NCBI RefSeq assembly: GCF_001583415.1
Contig: NZ_CP014475.1
Span: 2,480,001-2,544,000, forward strand
Direction: 5' to 3'
Length of the DNA stretch: 64,000 bases
From: Mycolicibacterium phlei
GTDB lineage: Bacteria; Actinomycetota; Actinomycetes; Mycobacteriales; Mycobacteriaceae
A program made the position numbers and the translations under genes. Each line of letters opens with the position of its first letter. The first letter of the stretch is position 1. Below the pieces are notes generated by a model. The model was not told the DNA's origin and did not search any database. It saw only the letters and a list, made by a program, of their open reading frames with translations. Shown piece by piece: positions 1-7,917 of the stretch.

Positions 1-667
1 CGAGACCGCCGCGGCACTGCGTCAGGCCGCCGACGACCCGGAGGTCGCGGTCGTGCTCATCACCGGCAACGGGCGGGCGTTCAGCGCCGGCAACGACCTG
101 CACGAGATGCAAAGGCGCGTCACCGATCCCGAGTTCAACGCGCAGGGTTCGAACTTCCCGACGATGATCGAGGCGCTCGCCGACTTCCCGAAGCCGCTGA
201 TCTGCGCGGTCAACGGGGTCGGCGTCGGGATCGGCGCGACGATGCTGGGTTTCGCGGATCTGGCGTTCATGTCGACGACGGCGCGGCTCAAGACGCCGTT
301 CACCAGCCTGGGTGTCGCGCCGGAGGCGGCGTCGTCATATCTGTTGCCGCGCTTGATGGGTCGGCAGAACGCGGCCTGGCTGTTGATGTCGTCGGAGTGG
401 GTGGACGCCCCCGAGGCGCACCGGATGGGCCTGGTGTTCAAGGTCTGTGAGCCCGACGAGCTGCTGGCGGAGGCGCGGCGGCACGCCGAGATTCTGGCGG
501 CCCGGCCGATCGCGAGCCTGATGGCGGTCAAGCAGACGATGAGCGCGCCGCTGCGCGACGCGGTGGCCGCGGCGATGGCGCGGGAGAGCGAACAGTTCGC
601 GGTGCTGCTGGGGGCGGCGGCCAACGCCAGCGCGCTGGCCGACTTCACCGGCAAGCGCGGGGACTGA
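1..667 (+). CDS. enoyl-CoA hydratase/isomerase family protein (crotonase), 5'-truncated by window edge
   Basis: The reading frame is already open at base 2 and ends with TGA at 665-667, so only the C-terminal ~221 residues are present. The fold is crotonase: the SAGNDL segment and GVGIGATM segment form the usual oxyanion-hole elements that hold acyl-CoA thioester enolates. A downstream GVAPEAAS segment carries the acidic residue seen in delta3,delta2-enoyl-CoA isomerases rather than the two-glutamate hydratase arrangement, so an isomerase-type role in unsaturated fatty acid beta-oxidation is the better guess. The stop codon abuts the stop of the convergent ferredoxin gene. The start lies outside the window. 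Confidence 0.85.
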   Translation, partial: ETAAALRQAADDPEVAVVLITGNGRAFSAGNDLHEMQRRVTDPEFNAQGSNFPTMIEALADFPKPLICAVNGVGVGIGATMLGFADLAFMSTTARLKTPFTSLGVAPEAASSYLLPRLMGRQNAAWLLMSSEWVDAPEAHRMGLVFKVCEPDELLAEARRHAEILAARPIASLMAVKQTMSAPLRDAVAAAMARESEQFAVLLGAAANASALADFTGKRGD

Positions 668-865
668 TCAGCGGCTGACCGCGGCCGGGGTGGCGTGCTC
701 CCGGGCGAAGTACGACTCGATGATCGAGCGGACGGTGCGCCGGCAGCGGCCGCAGTCGACGCCGGCGCCGCAGGCCTCGGCGACCTGCTTGGAGGTGCGG
801 GCGCCGTTGGCGACGCACTCGGCCACGTCGTGGCTGGTGGCTCCGGTGCACAGGCAGACGAACAT
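668..865 (-). CDS. bfd: bacterioferritin-associated ferredoxin (Bfd-type [2Fe-2S] protein)
   Basis: A 65-residue protein starting with ATG at 865. Four cysteines at positions 4, 6, 38 and 41 match the CxC...CxxC spacing of the Bfd/BFD-like [2Fe-2S] domain; extra cysteines lie at 17 and 32. In other bacteria Bfd passes electrons to bacterioferritin haem so that stored ferric iron is reduced and released. Bacterioferritin is encoded about 900 bases away, which fits that role. The gene sits 8 bases downstream of, and on the same strand as, the 209-residue protein gene, so both are probably one transcript started near the IdeR boxes at 1541-1579. The ORF can be extended upstream but the extension has no ferredoxin content. 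Confidence 0.85.
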   Translation of the reverse strand: MFVCLCTGATSHDVAECVANGARTSKQVAEACGAGVDCGRCRRTVRSIIESYFAREHATPAAVSR

Positions 866-873
866 GGCGCTCC

Positions 874-1503
874 TCAGACCTGCTCGAGGCTCATCAGGTG
901 GGCGAAGCGGCCCACGAACTGCGATGGATACGGGCCCAGTCCGGCGGTGGTCATCCACTCCGCGGCCGCGTCGGGGTGGTCGATCCACTGGCGGGCCGCG
1001 ATCTCGTCCTCGATCTCCTGCAGGATCATCACCTCTTGCCCGTCGTCGAGTGCGCGGTAGACCCACACCTTGCGGACCCCGCCGCTCTTGAACCGCTCCA
1101 GACCGTCGTGCACCTTGACCATGAGCGTGGGCACGTCCTCGACCGACGACATGACCCCGACGACGACGCGGCCGACGTGGTCGGCCGGGGACGGCGGGTA
1201 CAGGTCGATCTTCTCCACCACCTCACCGCCGAACACCGGCGGGATGTCCTCGGCGCCTGCGATGTCGAACCACTTGAAGATCGCCGGCGACGCCAGCACC
1301 TCACGAATCGATTTCGCGTGCCGAATTCCGATGGTCATCAGCACCCGGTTCGATTCCCAGATCGACTCGTACAGCACGACGTGGTGCGCGCCGAATGACT
1401 GCATTTCATCGCGGTGCCGTTTGAGCCAATTCCACATGTGGTCGACATCATTGACGCGAAAATCGCAGGCCAGAATCAATGAGTGCAGGTCGTACTCACC
1501 CAT
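874..1503 (-). CDS. conserved protein with two ferredoxin-like alpha/beta repeats (Rv1874-like)
   Basis: A 209-residue soluble protein with no signal peptide. The N-terminal half (about 15-95) and C-terminal half (about 115-205) look like copies of one unit: a helix, a strand with hydrophobic residues before a tyrosine (HHVVLYESIW, RKVWVYRAL), a strand (VLMTIGI, VMILQEI), then a helix ending before a stretch of aromatic residues. This is the pattern of a fused dimeric alpha/beta-barrel (ABM/EthD-like) fold. Databases often label such mycobacterial proteins fatty-acid-CoA ligase, but no AMP-binding motif is present. ATG at 1503 lies 38 bases from an IdeR box, and bfd follows, so an iron- or haem-linked role is inferred. 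Reaction unknown. Confidence 0.7.
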   Translation of the reverse strand: MGEYDLHSLILACDFRVNDVDHMWNWLKRHRDEMQSFGAHHVVLYESIWESNRVLMTIGIRHAKSIREVLASPAIFKWFDIAGAEDIPPVFGGEVVEKIDLYPPSPADHVGRVVVGVMSSVEDVPTLMVKVHDGLERFKSGGVRKVWVYRALDDGQEVMILQEIEDEIAARQWIDHPDAAAEWMTTAGLGPYPSQFVGRFAHLMSLEQV

Positions 1504-1540
1504 TGCTGGATCCTGTCTGTCTCGCGGGGCCGGTGGCGTG

Positions 1541-1579
1541 GTAGGTGAGTCTAACCTTACTTAGGCTAGGCAGTCCAGA
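1541..1579. promoter_or_regulatory. tandem IdeR (iron) boxes between bfr and the bfd operon
   Basis: Bases 1541-1559 read gtaggtgagtctaacctta, 16 of 19 positions of the IdeR consensus TWAGGTWAGSCTWACCTWA. Immediately after, 1561-1579 begins ttaggctag and matches 13 of 19, giving a strong and a weak box in tandem. In M. tuberculosis bfrA also has tandem IdeR boxes through which iron-loaded IdeR activates transcription. Here the boxes sit 38 bases upstream of the minus-strand gene start (1503) and about 170 bases upstream of bfr (1747), so one regulator could control both directions. Confidence 0.8.
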
Positions 1580-1746
1580 GTAAGCCCCTGATCTGCGGTG
1601 TGAGATGGCTCCGGGGCCTGATATCGGGCCGAAAACCCGCGTCACGCCACGAATATCGCGACGACTCCGGGGGTTTACTCGACTAGATTGGAGTACGCAC
1701 CACCTCCCGCGATCTCTGACCAGCCCTCAGGAGCATAGGAGCGACC

Positions 1747-2232
1747 ATGCAAGGTGACCCGGACGTACTGAAATTGCTCAACGAGCAATTGACGAGCGAA
1801 TTGACGGCCATTAATCAGTATTTCCTGCATTCGAAGATGCAGGCGAATTGGGGCTTCACCGAACTCGCCGAATACACGCGTAAAGAGTCGTTCGAGGAAA
1901 TGCATCACGCGGAGGACATCACCAACCGCATTCTGATGCTCGACGGCCTCCCGAACTATCAGCGGCTCTTCTCGCTGCGCATCGGCCAGAACCTGCGCGA
2001 GCAGTTCCAGGCCGACCTGGCGATCGAGTACGAGGTCGTCGAACGACTGCGTCCGGGCATCCTCATGTGCCGTGAGAAGGGCGACGCGGTGTCCGCCGGG
2101 CTGCTGGAGAAGATCCTGGCCAACGAGGAGGAGCACATCGACTACCTCGAGACGCAGCTGCAGTTGATGGACAAGCTCGGCGACGAGCTCTACGCGGCCC
2201 AATGTGTGTCGCGGCCGCCCACCTCGCTGTAG
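1747..2232 (+). CDS. bfr: bacterioferritin (haem-containing iron-storage protein)
   Basis: A 161-residue protein of normal bacterioferritin length. The ferroxidase di-iron ligands are all present at canonical positions: Glu18, Glu51, His54, Glu94, Glu127 and His130; Met52 is the haem ligand. Twenty-four subunits are expected to form a cytosolic shell that oxidises Fe2+ and stores it as mineral, protecting against iron-driven oxidative damage. An AGGAG-like ribosome site precedes the ATG. The gene is the orthologue of M. tuberculosis bfrA (Rv1876) by sequence and by its downstream MFS neighbour. Tandem IdeR boxes lie upstream (1541-1579), so activation at high iron is expected. A Bfd-type partner ferredoxin is encoded on the opposite strand nearby. 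Confidence 0.95.
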   Translation: MQGDPDVLKLLNEQLTSELTAINQYFLHSKMQANWGFTELAEYTRKESFEEMHHAEDITNRILMLDGLPNYQRLFSLRIGQNLREQFQADLAIEYEVVERLRPGILMCREKGDAVSAGLLEKILANEEEHIDYLETQLQLMDKLGDELYAAQCVSRPPTSL

Positions 2233-2355
2233 TCGTCGGCTGTAGTCGTCGCGCGGTCGTTTCAGCTCCGGTCACCGGGGCACCCCTTGCCCGGCGTGTA
2301 ACTTTCATAGCCTGACTAACGATATGGCTGGCGGAGTTCATGTCGGAAGGGACGG

Positions 2356-4425
2356 ATGACGCGTCAGACCATCGCTGCCGGGGTCGAGCCGGCCGACCCG
2401 GAGTCGGGCGGCGCGGTCGTCAGCGCGCAGATCAGTGCGCAGCGCTGCAACCTGGTGTTTCTCGCGGTGCTGTTGGGCATGCTGCTCGCGGCGCTGGACC
2501 AGACGATCGTCGCGACGGCGCTGCCGACCGTGGTCGCCGACCTCGGCGGCGCCGGGCACCAGTCGTGGGTGGTGACCAGCTACCTGCTGGCCTCCACGAT
2601 CGTCACCGCGATCGCCGGCAAGCTCGGCGACCTGTTCGGCCGCAAGACCGTGTTCGCGGCCGCGGTGCTGTTCTTCCTCGTCGGCTCGGTGCTGTGCGGG
2701 CTGGCGAGCTCGATGACCATGCTGGTCGCGTCGCGCACCCTGCAGGGCATCGGCGGCGGCGCGATCATGGTCACCGCGATGGCACTGATCGGCGAGGTCA
2801 TCCCGCTGCGCGACCGCGGCCGCTACCAGGGCGCGCTCGGCGCGGTGTTCGGTGTGACCACGGTGATCGGTCCGCTGCTGGGCGGCTTCTTCACCGACCA
2901 CCTCAGCTGGCGGTGGGCGTTCTGGATCAACGTGCCGGTGGGCATCGTCGTCCTCGCGGTGGCGGCGGTCGCGATCCCCGCACTGGCGCGCACCGGCCGA
3001 CCGGTGATCGACTACGCGGGCATCCTGTTCGTCGGCCTGGGCGCCTCGGGGCTGACGCTGGCCACCAGTTGGGGTGGCAGCACCTATCCCTGGTCGTCGC
3101 CGACAATCATCGGCCTGTTCGCCGCCTCGGCGGTGGCGCTGGCGGTCTTCGTGTGGGTGGAGATCCGCGCCGCCGAACCGATCCTGCCGATAAGGCTGTT
3201 CGCCAGCCCGGTGTTCACGGTGTGCTGCATCCTCGGGTTCATCGTCGGTTTCGCGATGCTCGGCGCGTTGACGTTCATGCCGACGTTCATGCAGTTCGTC
3301 AACGGTGTCTCAGCGACGGTCTCGGGGCTGCGCACGCTGCCGATGGTGGCGGGCATGCTGCTCACCTCGATCGGCAGCGGTCAGATCGTCGGGCGCACGG
3401 GCCGCTACCGGATCTTCCCGATCGCCGGCACCGCGACCATGGCGGTGGCCTTCTACCTGCTGTCCGGGATGACCGCGGCGACGCCGACCTGGCAGCAGTC
3501 GGTCTACCTGTTCGTGCTCGGCGCCGGCATCGGGCTGTGCATGCAGGTGCTGGTGCTGGTGGTGCAGAACACCGCCAGCTTCGCCGACCTCGGCGTCGCC
3601 ACCTCGGGCGTCACGTTCTTCCGGACCATCGGAAGTTCTTTCGGCGCAGCGATTTTCGGCACGCTGTTCGCGAACTTCTTGGCCTCCCGGGTGGGGTCCG
3701 CGCTGATCGCCAGCGGCGCCCCGCCGCGAGCGGCCGAATCGCCACAGGCGCTGCACGAGCTGCCGCCCGCGGTCGCCGCCCCGATCGTCGACGCCTACGC
3801 CGACGCGCTGGGCAGGGTGTTCTTGTGCGTGGTACCCGTCGCGGTACTCGGCTTCGTGGTGTCGCTGTTCCTCAAGGAGGTCCGGCTGCGCGACCTGGAG
3901 GCGGTGTCGGCCACCGACCTCGGTGAGGGGTTCGGCGTGCCGAGCACCGAGACCCCCGAGCAGATCCTCGAACTCGCGGTCGCCCGGCTGTTCCGCGACT
4001 CCCCGGACATCCGGCTGCGCAGCCTGGCCCGGCAGCCGGGCTGCCGCCTCGACGTCAGCCAGATGTGGGCGCTGCTGCAGATCTACCGCCACAACCAGGT
4101 GTTCGGCTCGGCCACCCTGACCGATATCGCCGAGCGGCTGCGGGTGCCGCACGAGGTGCTGGAGCCGACGTTCGACGACCTGGTCCGCCGCCGGCTCGCG
4201 CTGCGCACCGACGGGCGGCTGTTCCTCACCCAGGACGGCATCCGGGAGGTGGGCGCGATCTCGGCGGCGATCGTCGGGCGCATCGTTGACAAGCTCGCCA
4301 GCTCACCCGACTTCGAGGGCCGGCCCGACCGCGCCGAGGTGGAGGCCGCGCTGGAGCGGATCGCGCACCGCATGCTGGTGCAGCGCGACTGGAACGACGA
4401 GCGCGAACCCGCCCGGTCAAACTAG
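2356..4425 (+). CDS. MFS multidrug-type transporter, DHA2/EmrB-QacA family, with C-terminal cytosolic domain (Rv1877-like)
   Basis: A 689-residue protein. About 14 hydrophobic segments fill residues 25-510. The drug:H+ antiporter signature LDQTIVATALPTV lies near residues 43-55 and motif A (GKLGDLFGRKT) at 88-98. This is the 14-helix DHA2 class that exports drugs or lipids using the proton gradient. After the last helix there is an unusual soluble tail (about 530-689), rich in Arg and Leu, with a winged-helix-like middle. ATG 2356 is preceded by GGAAGGGA; an overlapping ATG at 2340 opens a different, non-coding frame. Position after bfr matches M. tuberculosis Rv1876-Rv1877. The stop codon TAG at 4423 forms part of the next gene's KstR box. 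Confidence 0.88.
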   Translation: MTRQTIAAGVEPADPESGGAVVSAQISAQRCNLVFLAVLLGMLLAALDQTIVATALPTVVADLGGAGHQSWVVTSYLLASTIVTAIAGKLGDLFGRKTVFAAAVLFFLVGSVLCGLASSMTMLVASRTLQGIGGGAIMVTAMALIGEVIPLRDRGRYQGALGAVFGVTTVIGPLLGGFFTDHLSWRWAFWINVPVGIVVLAVAAVAIPALARTGRPVIDYAGILFVGLGASGLTLATSWGGSTYPWSSPTIIGLFAASAVALAVFVWVEIRAAEPILPIRLFASPVFTVCCILGFIVGFAMLGALTFMPTFMQFVNGVSATVSGLRTLPMVAGMLLTSIGSGQIVGRTGRYRIFPIAGTATMAVAFYLLSGMTAATPTWQQSVYLFVLGAGIGLCMQVLVLVVQNTASFADLGVATSGVTFFRTIGSSFGAAIFGTLFANFLASRVGSALIASGAPPRAAESPQALHELPPAVAAPIVDAYADALGRVFLCVVPVAVLGFVVSLFLKEVRLRDLEAVSATDLGEGFGVPSTETPEQILELAVARLFRDSPDIRLRSLARQPGCRLDVSQMWALLQIYRHNQVFGSATLTDIAERLRVPHEVLEPTFDDLVRRRLALRTDGRLFLTQDGIREVGAISAAIVGRIVDKLASSPDFEGRPDRAEVEAALERIAHRMLVQRDWNDEREPARSN

Positions 4426-4436
4426 AACACGTTCCA
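4423..4436. promoter_or_regulatory. KstR-type operator upstream of the AhpD-like gene
   Basis: The 14 bases tagaacacgttcca match the KstR inverted repeat TNNAACNNGTTNNA at every fixed position. The box lies 25 bases before the ATG at 4461 and just upstream of a -10 element at 4449-4454, where a bound repressor would block RNA polymerase. KstR is the TetR-family repressor of mycobacterial cholesterol catabolism. The box overlaps the stop codon of the preceding transporter gene. Confidence 0.75.
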
Positions 4437-4448
4437 CAGGTGCGGGCG

Positions 4449-4454
4449 TAGCAT
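4449..4454 (+). promoter_or_regulatory. -10 element (TAGCAT) of a leaderless promoter
   Basis: TAGCAT fits the mycobacterial TANNNT -10 motif and is followed by exactly 6 bases before the ATG at 4461, so transcription should start at or within the start codon. No ribosome site precedes the gene, which agrees with a leaderless message. Confidence 0.6.
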
Positions 4455-4460
4455 GCCGCT

Positions 4461-4943
4461 ATGAGCCGGATCGGAGAGTTCGCCGACGACGACGCCGCGG
4501 CCTGGGTGGTGAAGTCACCCGATATCGGCGTGGCCATGGCCGGTTTCGTCGACGCCGTCTACAAGAAGAACCGTCTGCCGCTGCGGGTGCGGGAGCTGGC
4601 GCGCATGGTCATCGCGCTGGACAACGAATGCGTGGTGTGCCAGAACACCCGCGATTCGGAGGGCCCGGCCGCCGGGGTGGACGAGGAACTTTACGACCAC
4701 GCCGCCGAATGGCGGACCTGGCCCGGCTTCAGCGATCAGGAGCGCGTCGCCGCCGAGTTCGCCGAGCGCTTCGCCCGCGACCACACCGGGCTGCGCGACG
4801 ACGAGGACTTCTGGGAGCGCGCCCGCGAGCAGTTCTCCGAGGAATTGCTCACCGACCTGGCGCTGTCGTGCGCGATGTGGCTCGGGATGGGCCGGATGCT
4901 GCGCACCCTCGACATCGGCCAGAGCTGCAAGATCACCCTGTAA
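4461..4943 (+). CDS. AhpD-like / carboxymuconolactone decarboxylase family protein, KstR-controlled
   Basis: A 160-residue all-helical protein. Cys57 and Cys60 (CVVC) occupy the redox position of the AhpD fold. In alkylhydroperoxidase D the second Cys is followed four residues later by a catalytic His; here that position is Arg64, so classical AhpD proton relay is probably missing. The family includes peroxidases, decarboxylases and proteins of unknown reaction. The perfect KstR box at 4423-4436 and leaderless promoter suggest expression during sterol growth. It lies between the MFS gene and glnA3, an insertion relative to the M. tuberculosis Rv1877-Rv1878 order as remembered. Function on a sterol intermediate is inference only. 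Confidence 0.8.
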   Translation: MSRIGEFADDDAAAWVVKSPDIGVAMAGFVDAVYKKNRLPLRVRELARMVIALDNECVVCQNTRDSEGPAAGVDEELYDHAAEWRTWPGFSDQERVAAEFAERFARDHTGLRDDEDFWERAREQFSEELLTDLALSCAMWLGMGRMLRTLDIGQSCKITL

Positions 4944-4983
4944 GTCGCGCATCAGCGCGCCGATTGCGCGCACAATAGCGGTT

Positions 4984-6345
4984 GTGAACTCAGCGGCAGC
5001 CAGACCACTCGCGGCCGCGGCCATCGCCCAACTCGAGGCGGACGGGGTCGCCACCCTCATCGGCACGGTCGTCAACGCCGCGGGACTGACCCACGCCAAG
5101 ACGGTGCCGCTGCGCCGGATGGGTACGTTCGCCGATCCCGGCCTCGGCGCCAGCCCGGTGTGGCACGTCTTCGCGATCGACCAGACCGGCATCGTCTTCG
5201 GCGACGCGATCAGCGCGGTCGGTGACCAGCGCGTCCGCATCGACCTGAGCGCCCTGCACATCCTGGGCGACGGATTAGCTTGGGCGCCAGGTGGTTTCTA
5301 CAACCAGGACGGCACCGTCGACCCGTACTGCGCGCGCGGCGCACTGCGTCGGGTGGAGCAGCGACTGGCCGAGGCGGGGCTGACCACCGTCGTCGGCCAC
5401 GAGATGGAGTTCGTGCTCGTCGGCCCGGACGGCAGCCGGCTGCCGTCGCATCTGTGGGCGCAGTACGGTCTGGCCGGGGTGCTCGAGTTCGAGGGGTTCG
5501 TCCGCGACGTCACCAACGACGCCACCACCAGCGGGGTGGCCATCGAGCAGTTCCACCCCGAGTACGGGCGCAACCAGTTCGAGATCTCGCTGGCGCCGCT
5601 GCCGCCGGTCGCGGCGGCCGACGCGCTGGTGCTGATGCGCATCATCATCGGCCGGGCCGCGCGGCGGTACGGAATGCGGGTCAGCCTGTCGCCGGTTCCC
5701 TTCGCCGGCGAGGTCGGATGCGGCTCACACCAACACTTCTCGATGAAACGCGGGGACACTCCGCTGTTCTCGGACAGCACCGGGGCGCACGGTATGACGT
5801 CGGAGGGGGAGTCGGCCGTCGCGGGTCTGCTGGCCGGGCTGCCCGAGGCGCAGGGCGTGCTCGCCGGATCGCTGCTGTCGGGTCAGCGCATGCAGCCCGG
5901 GCACTGGGCAGGCGCCGCGGTGTGCTGGGGCACCGAAAACCGGGAAGCCGCAGTCCGTTTCCTGGTCGGTGGGCCGAGCAACCCGCACGGCGCCAACATC
6001 GAGGTCAAGGTCATCGACCCGTCGGCCAACCCGTACCTGGCCACCGCGACGATCCTGGGGCTGGCGCTCGACGGCATCGAACGCAACCTGCCGCTGCCGA
6101 GCGAGACCACCGTGGACCCGGCCACACTCACCGACGAGCAGCGCCGCAGCGGCGGCGTCTCGCTGCTGCCCGACAGTCAGCCCGCCGCGCTCGACGCGCT
6201 GGACCGCTCGTCGCTGATGCGCAGGATCCTCGGCGACGAGGTGGTCGACTCGGTGGTCGCGGTGCGCCGCTACGAGCACGAGGTCTACGGTGCGCTGAGC
6301 CCCGAGGAGGCCGCCGACAGGTTCCGGCTCGCCTGGAGCGTGTGA
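4984..6345 (+). CDS. glnA3: GlnA3, glutamine-synthetase-like gamma-glutamyl ligase
   Basis: A 453-residue protein with the beta-Grasp N-domain (about 15-110) and the GS catalytic domain. Metal and ATP-site segments are visible: HEMEFVLVG (Glu pair), GCGSHQHFS (ATP-binding His loop) and NREAAVRFL. The adenylylation-loop tyrosine motif NLYxLPPEE of true GSI is absent, replaced by NLPLPSETT, so this is one of the divergent paralogues. GlnA3 of Streptomyces has been shown to gamma-glutamylate polyamines; M. tuberculosis GlnA3 (Rv1878) is the orthologue. GTG 4984 is the start, 40 bases after the AhpD-like gene. The next gene (amidohydrolase) starts on the base after the stop, so the two act together, probably on a gamma-glutamyl amide. 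Confidence 0.87.
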   Translation: MNSAAARPLAAAAIAQLEADGVATLIGTVVNAAGLTHAKTVPLRRMGTFADPGLGASPVWHVFAIDQTGIVFGDAISAVGDQRVRIDLSALHILGDGLAWAPGGFYNQDGTVDPYCARGALRRVEQRLAEAGLTTVVGHEMEFVLVGPDGSRLPSHLWAQYGLAGVLEFEGFVRDVTNDATTSGVAIEQFHPEYGRNQFEISLAPLPPVAAADALVLMRIIIGRAARRYGMRVSLSPVPFAGEVGCGSHQHFSMKRGDTPLFSDSTGAHGMTSEGESAVAGLLAGLPEAQGVLAGSLLSGQRMQPGHWAGAAVCWGTENREAAVRFLVGGPSNPHGANIEVKVIDPSANPYLATATILGLALDGIERNLPLPSETTVDPATLTDEQRRSGGVSLLPDSQPAALDALDRSSLMRRILGDEVVDSVVAVRRYEHEVYGALSPEEAADRFRLAWSV

Positions 6346-7472
6346 GTGCACGCGACGTCGGCGCTGGCCGAGCACGTCGAGCAGGTCCGGCTGATCGACC
6401 ACCACGTGCACGGCTGCTGGGTCGCGAGCCCGGACCGGGGCCGGTTCGAGAACGGGCTCAACGAGGCCAACACCGAACCGCTGGCCGGCTTCGACTCCGG
6501 CTTTGACACCCAGCTCGGCTTCGCGGTGCGCGCGCACTGCGCGCCGCTGCTGGGACTGCCCGCGCACGCCGATCCCGACGCGTACTGGGCACGCCGCTGC
6601 GAGCACGGCGAGGACGAGCTGGCCGCGACGTTGTTGTCGGCGGCGGGGGTGTCGCACTGGCTGGTGGACACCGGGTTCGCCGACGGCGTCGCCGACCCGG
6701 CGCAGCTGGCCCGCCTCAGCGGCGGCGCCGTCGCGGAGATCGTGCGGCTGGAGTCGGTGGCCGAGGAGGCCCGCGACGCCGGCGGCGACTACGCCGGGGA
6801 GTTCGAACGCATCCTGGCCGAGCGGGCGGCCGACGCGGTCGCGACGAAGTCGATCCTGGCCTACCGCGGCGGTTTCGCCGGTGACCTGTCGGAGCCGGGT
6901 GCAGCCGAGGTGGCCGAGGCGGCGGCGCGGTGGCGCGAGCGCGGTGGCGCGAGCGCGGTGGACGGCTGACCGATCGGGTGCTGCTGCGGTTCGGCCTGTA
7001 CGCCGCACTGCGGCTGGGTAAACCGCTGCAGTTCCACGTCGGGTTCGGTGACCGCGATGCCGACCTGCGCACCGCGAACCCGTTGTATCTGCGGGAGTTT
7101 CTGCTCGCCAGCGGAGGCACCCCGATCATGCTGCTGCACTGCTATCCGTATGAGCGGGAGGCGGGTTATCTGGCGCAGGCGTTCAACAACGTCTACCTCG
7201 ACGGCGGACTGTCGATCAACTACCTGGGCGCGCGGGCACGGTCGTTCGTGGGCCGGCTGCTGGAGATGGCGCCGTTCCGCAAGATCCTGTACTCGTCGGA
7301 CGGGTTCGGGCCCGCCGAACTGCACTACCTGGGTGCGCGGTTGTGGCGCAACGCGATCCGCGACGTGGTGCAGGGCTTCGTCGATGCGGGGGAGTGGTCG
7401 GTGCGCGACGCGGTGCGGGTGATCGATCTGATCGCGCACGAGAACGCCGCGCGCGTCTATCACATCGGCTGA
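6346..7472 (+). pseudogene. amidohydrolase (Rv1879-like), disrupted by a 14-bp tandem duplication
   Basis: The GTG at 6346 follows glnA3 directly. Frame one encodes the N-terminal TIM-barrel half with the metal motif LIDHHVHG (about residues 17-24) but stops at 6969. The C-terminal half, with LLHCYPYE, SSDGFGP and a terminal AARVYHIG helix, continues in another frame to 7472. The break falls in a perfect 14-bp tandem repeat (units at 6934-6947 and 6948-6961). Removing one unit joins RWRERGG directly to RLTDRVLLRFG and restores one frame of about 370 residues, the length of Rv1879. The intact enzyme would be a metal-dependent hydrolase, perhaps cleaving the gamma-glutamyl product made by GlnA3. 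The gene could be reversibly off. Confidence 0.85.
6925..6961 (+). repeat. period-14 tandem repeat within the amidohydrolase gene
   Basis: Two full copies of cgcgagcgcggtgg (6934-6947, 6948-6961) preceded by a partial copy give 37 bases of perfect 14-base period. A 9-base repeat gcgcggtgg would remain even with one unit, offering a template for slipped-strand gain or loss. Because 14 is not a multiple of three, copy number switches the reading frame. Confidence 0.9.
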
Positions 7473-7473
7473 T

Positions 7474-7917
7474 TCACACCAGACCCGTCGCGTCGAACAC
7501 CCAGCTCATGTCCGCGTTGGCGAAATCGTCGAGCCAGGACGGCGGCGCGTGGTTGGCCAACGCGCCCATGTCCCAGTAGTCCTTCCACAGGGTGATCCGG
7601 TCGTCCTCGACGCGGTGCACGCTGACGAAGTTCAGTATCGCCGATTCACCGCTGGCCCAATGCCATTCCTCGGAGTGCTCGTACATCACGTCGACGCCGT
7701 TGTCGACCATCAGCCCGGTGAAGTTCTGATACGAGGCCAGCGGCTCCAGCCCGATCTTGAGCCGCTTGACGATGTCCTCCGGACCGCGGGCCGCGGCGGC
7801 CGGGCCCACCGGCACGTCGAGGTAGATGCAGTCGTCGGACAGGTAGGTCTTGACCGTCTCCCAGTCGCGCTCCGACAGCGCCGCCCACATGCCCAGGACC
7901 GTATCCCTAACCGACAC
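7474..7917 (-). CDS. NTF2-fold / limonene-epoxide-hydrolase-like protein
   Basis: A 147-residue soluble protein with the cone-shaped alpha+beta NTF2/SnoaL fold: N-terminal helices (RDTVLGMWAALSERDW), DDCIYLDVP strand, then a long curved sheet ending WKDYWDMG. The D/W residues near DYWD resemble the limonene-1,2-epoxide hydrolase branch, but the catalytic Arg-Asp pair cannot be assigned with certainty. ATG at 7917 lies 11 bases inside the end of the upstream amidohydrolase gene, so translation is coupled. A small-molecule hydrolase or isomerase acting with the amidohydrolase is likely; the substrate is unknown. Confidence 0.75.
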   Translation of the reverse strand: MSVRDTVLGMWAALSERDWETVKTYLSDDCIYLDVPVGPAAAARGPEDIVKRLKIGLEPLASYQNFTGLMVDNGVDVMYEHSEEWHWASGESAILNFVSVHRVEDDRITLWKDYWDMGALANHAPPSWLDDFANADMSWVFDATGLV

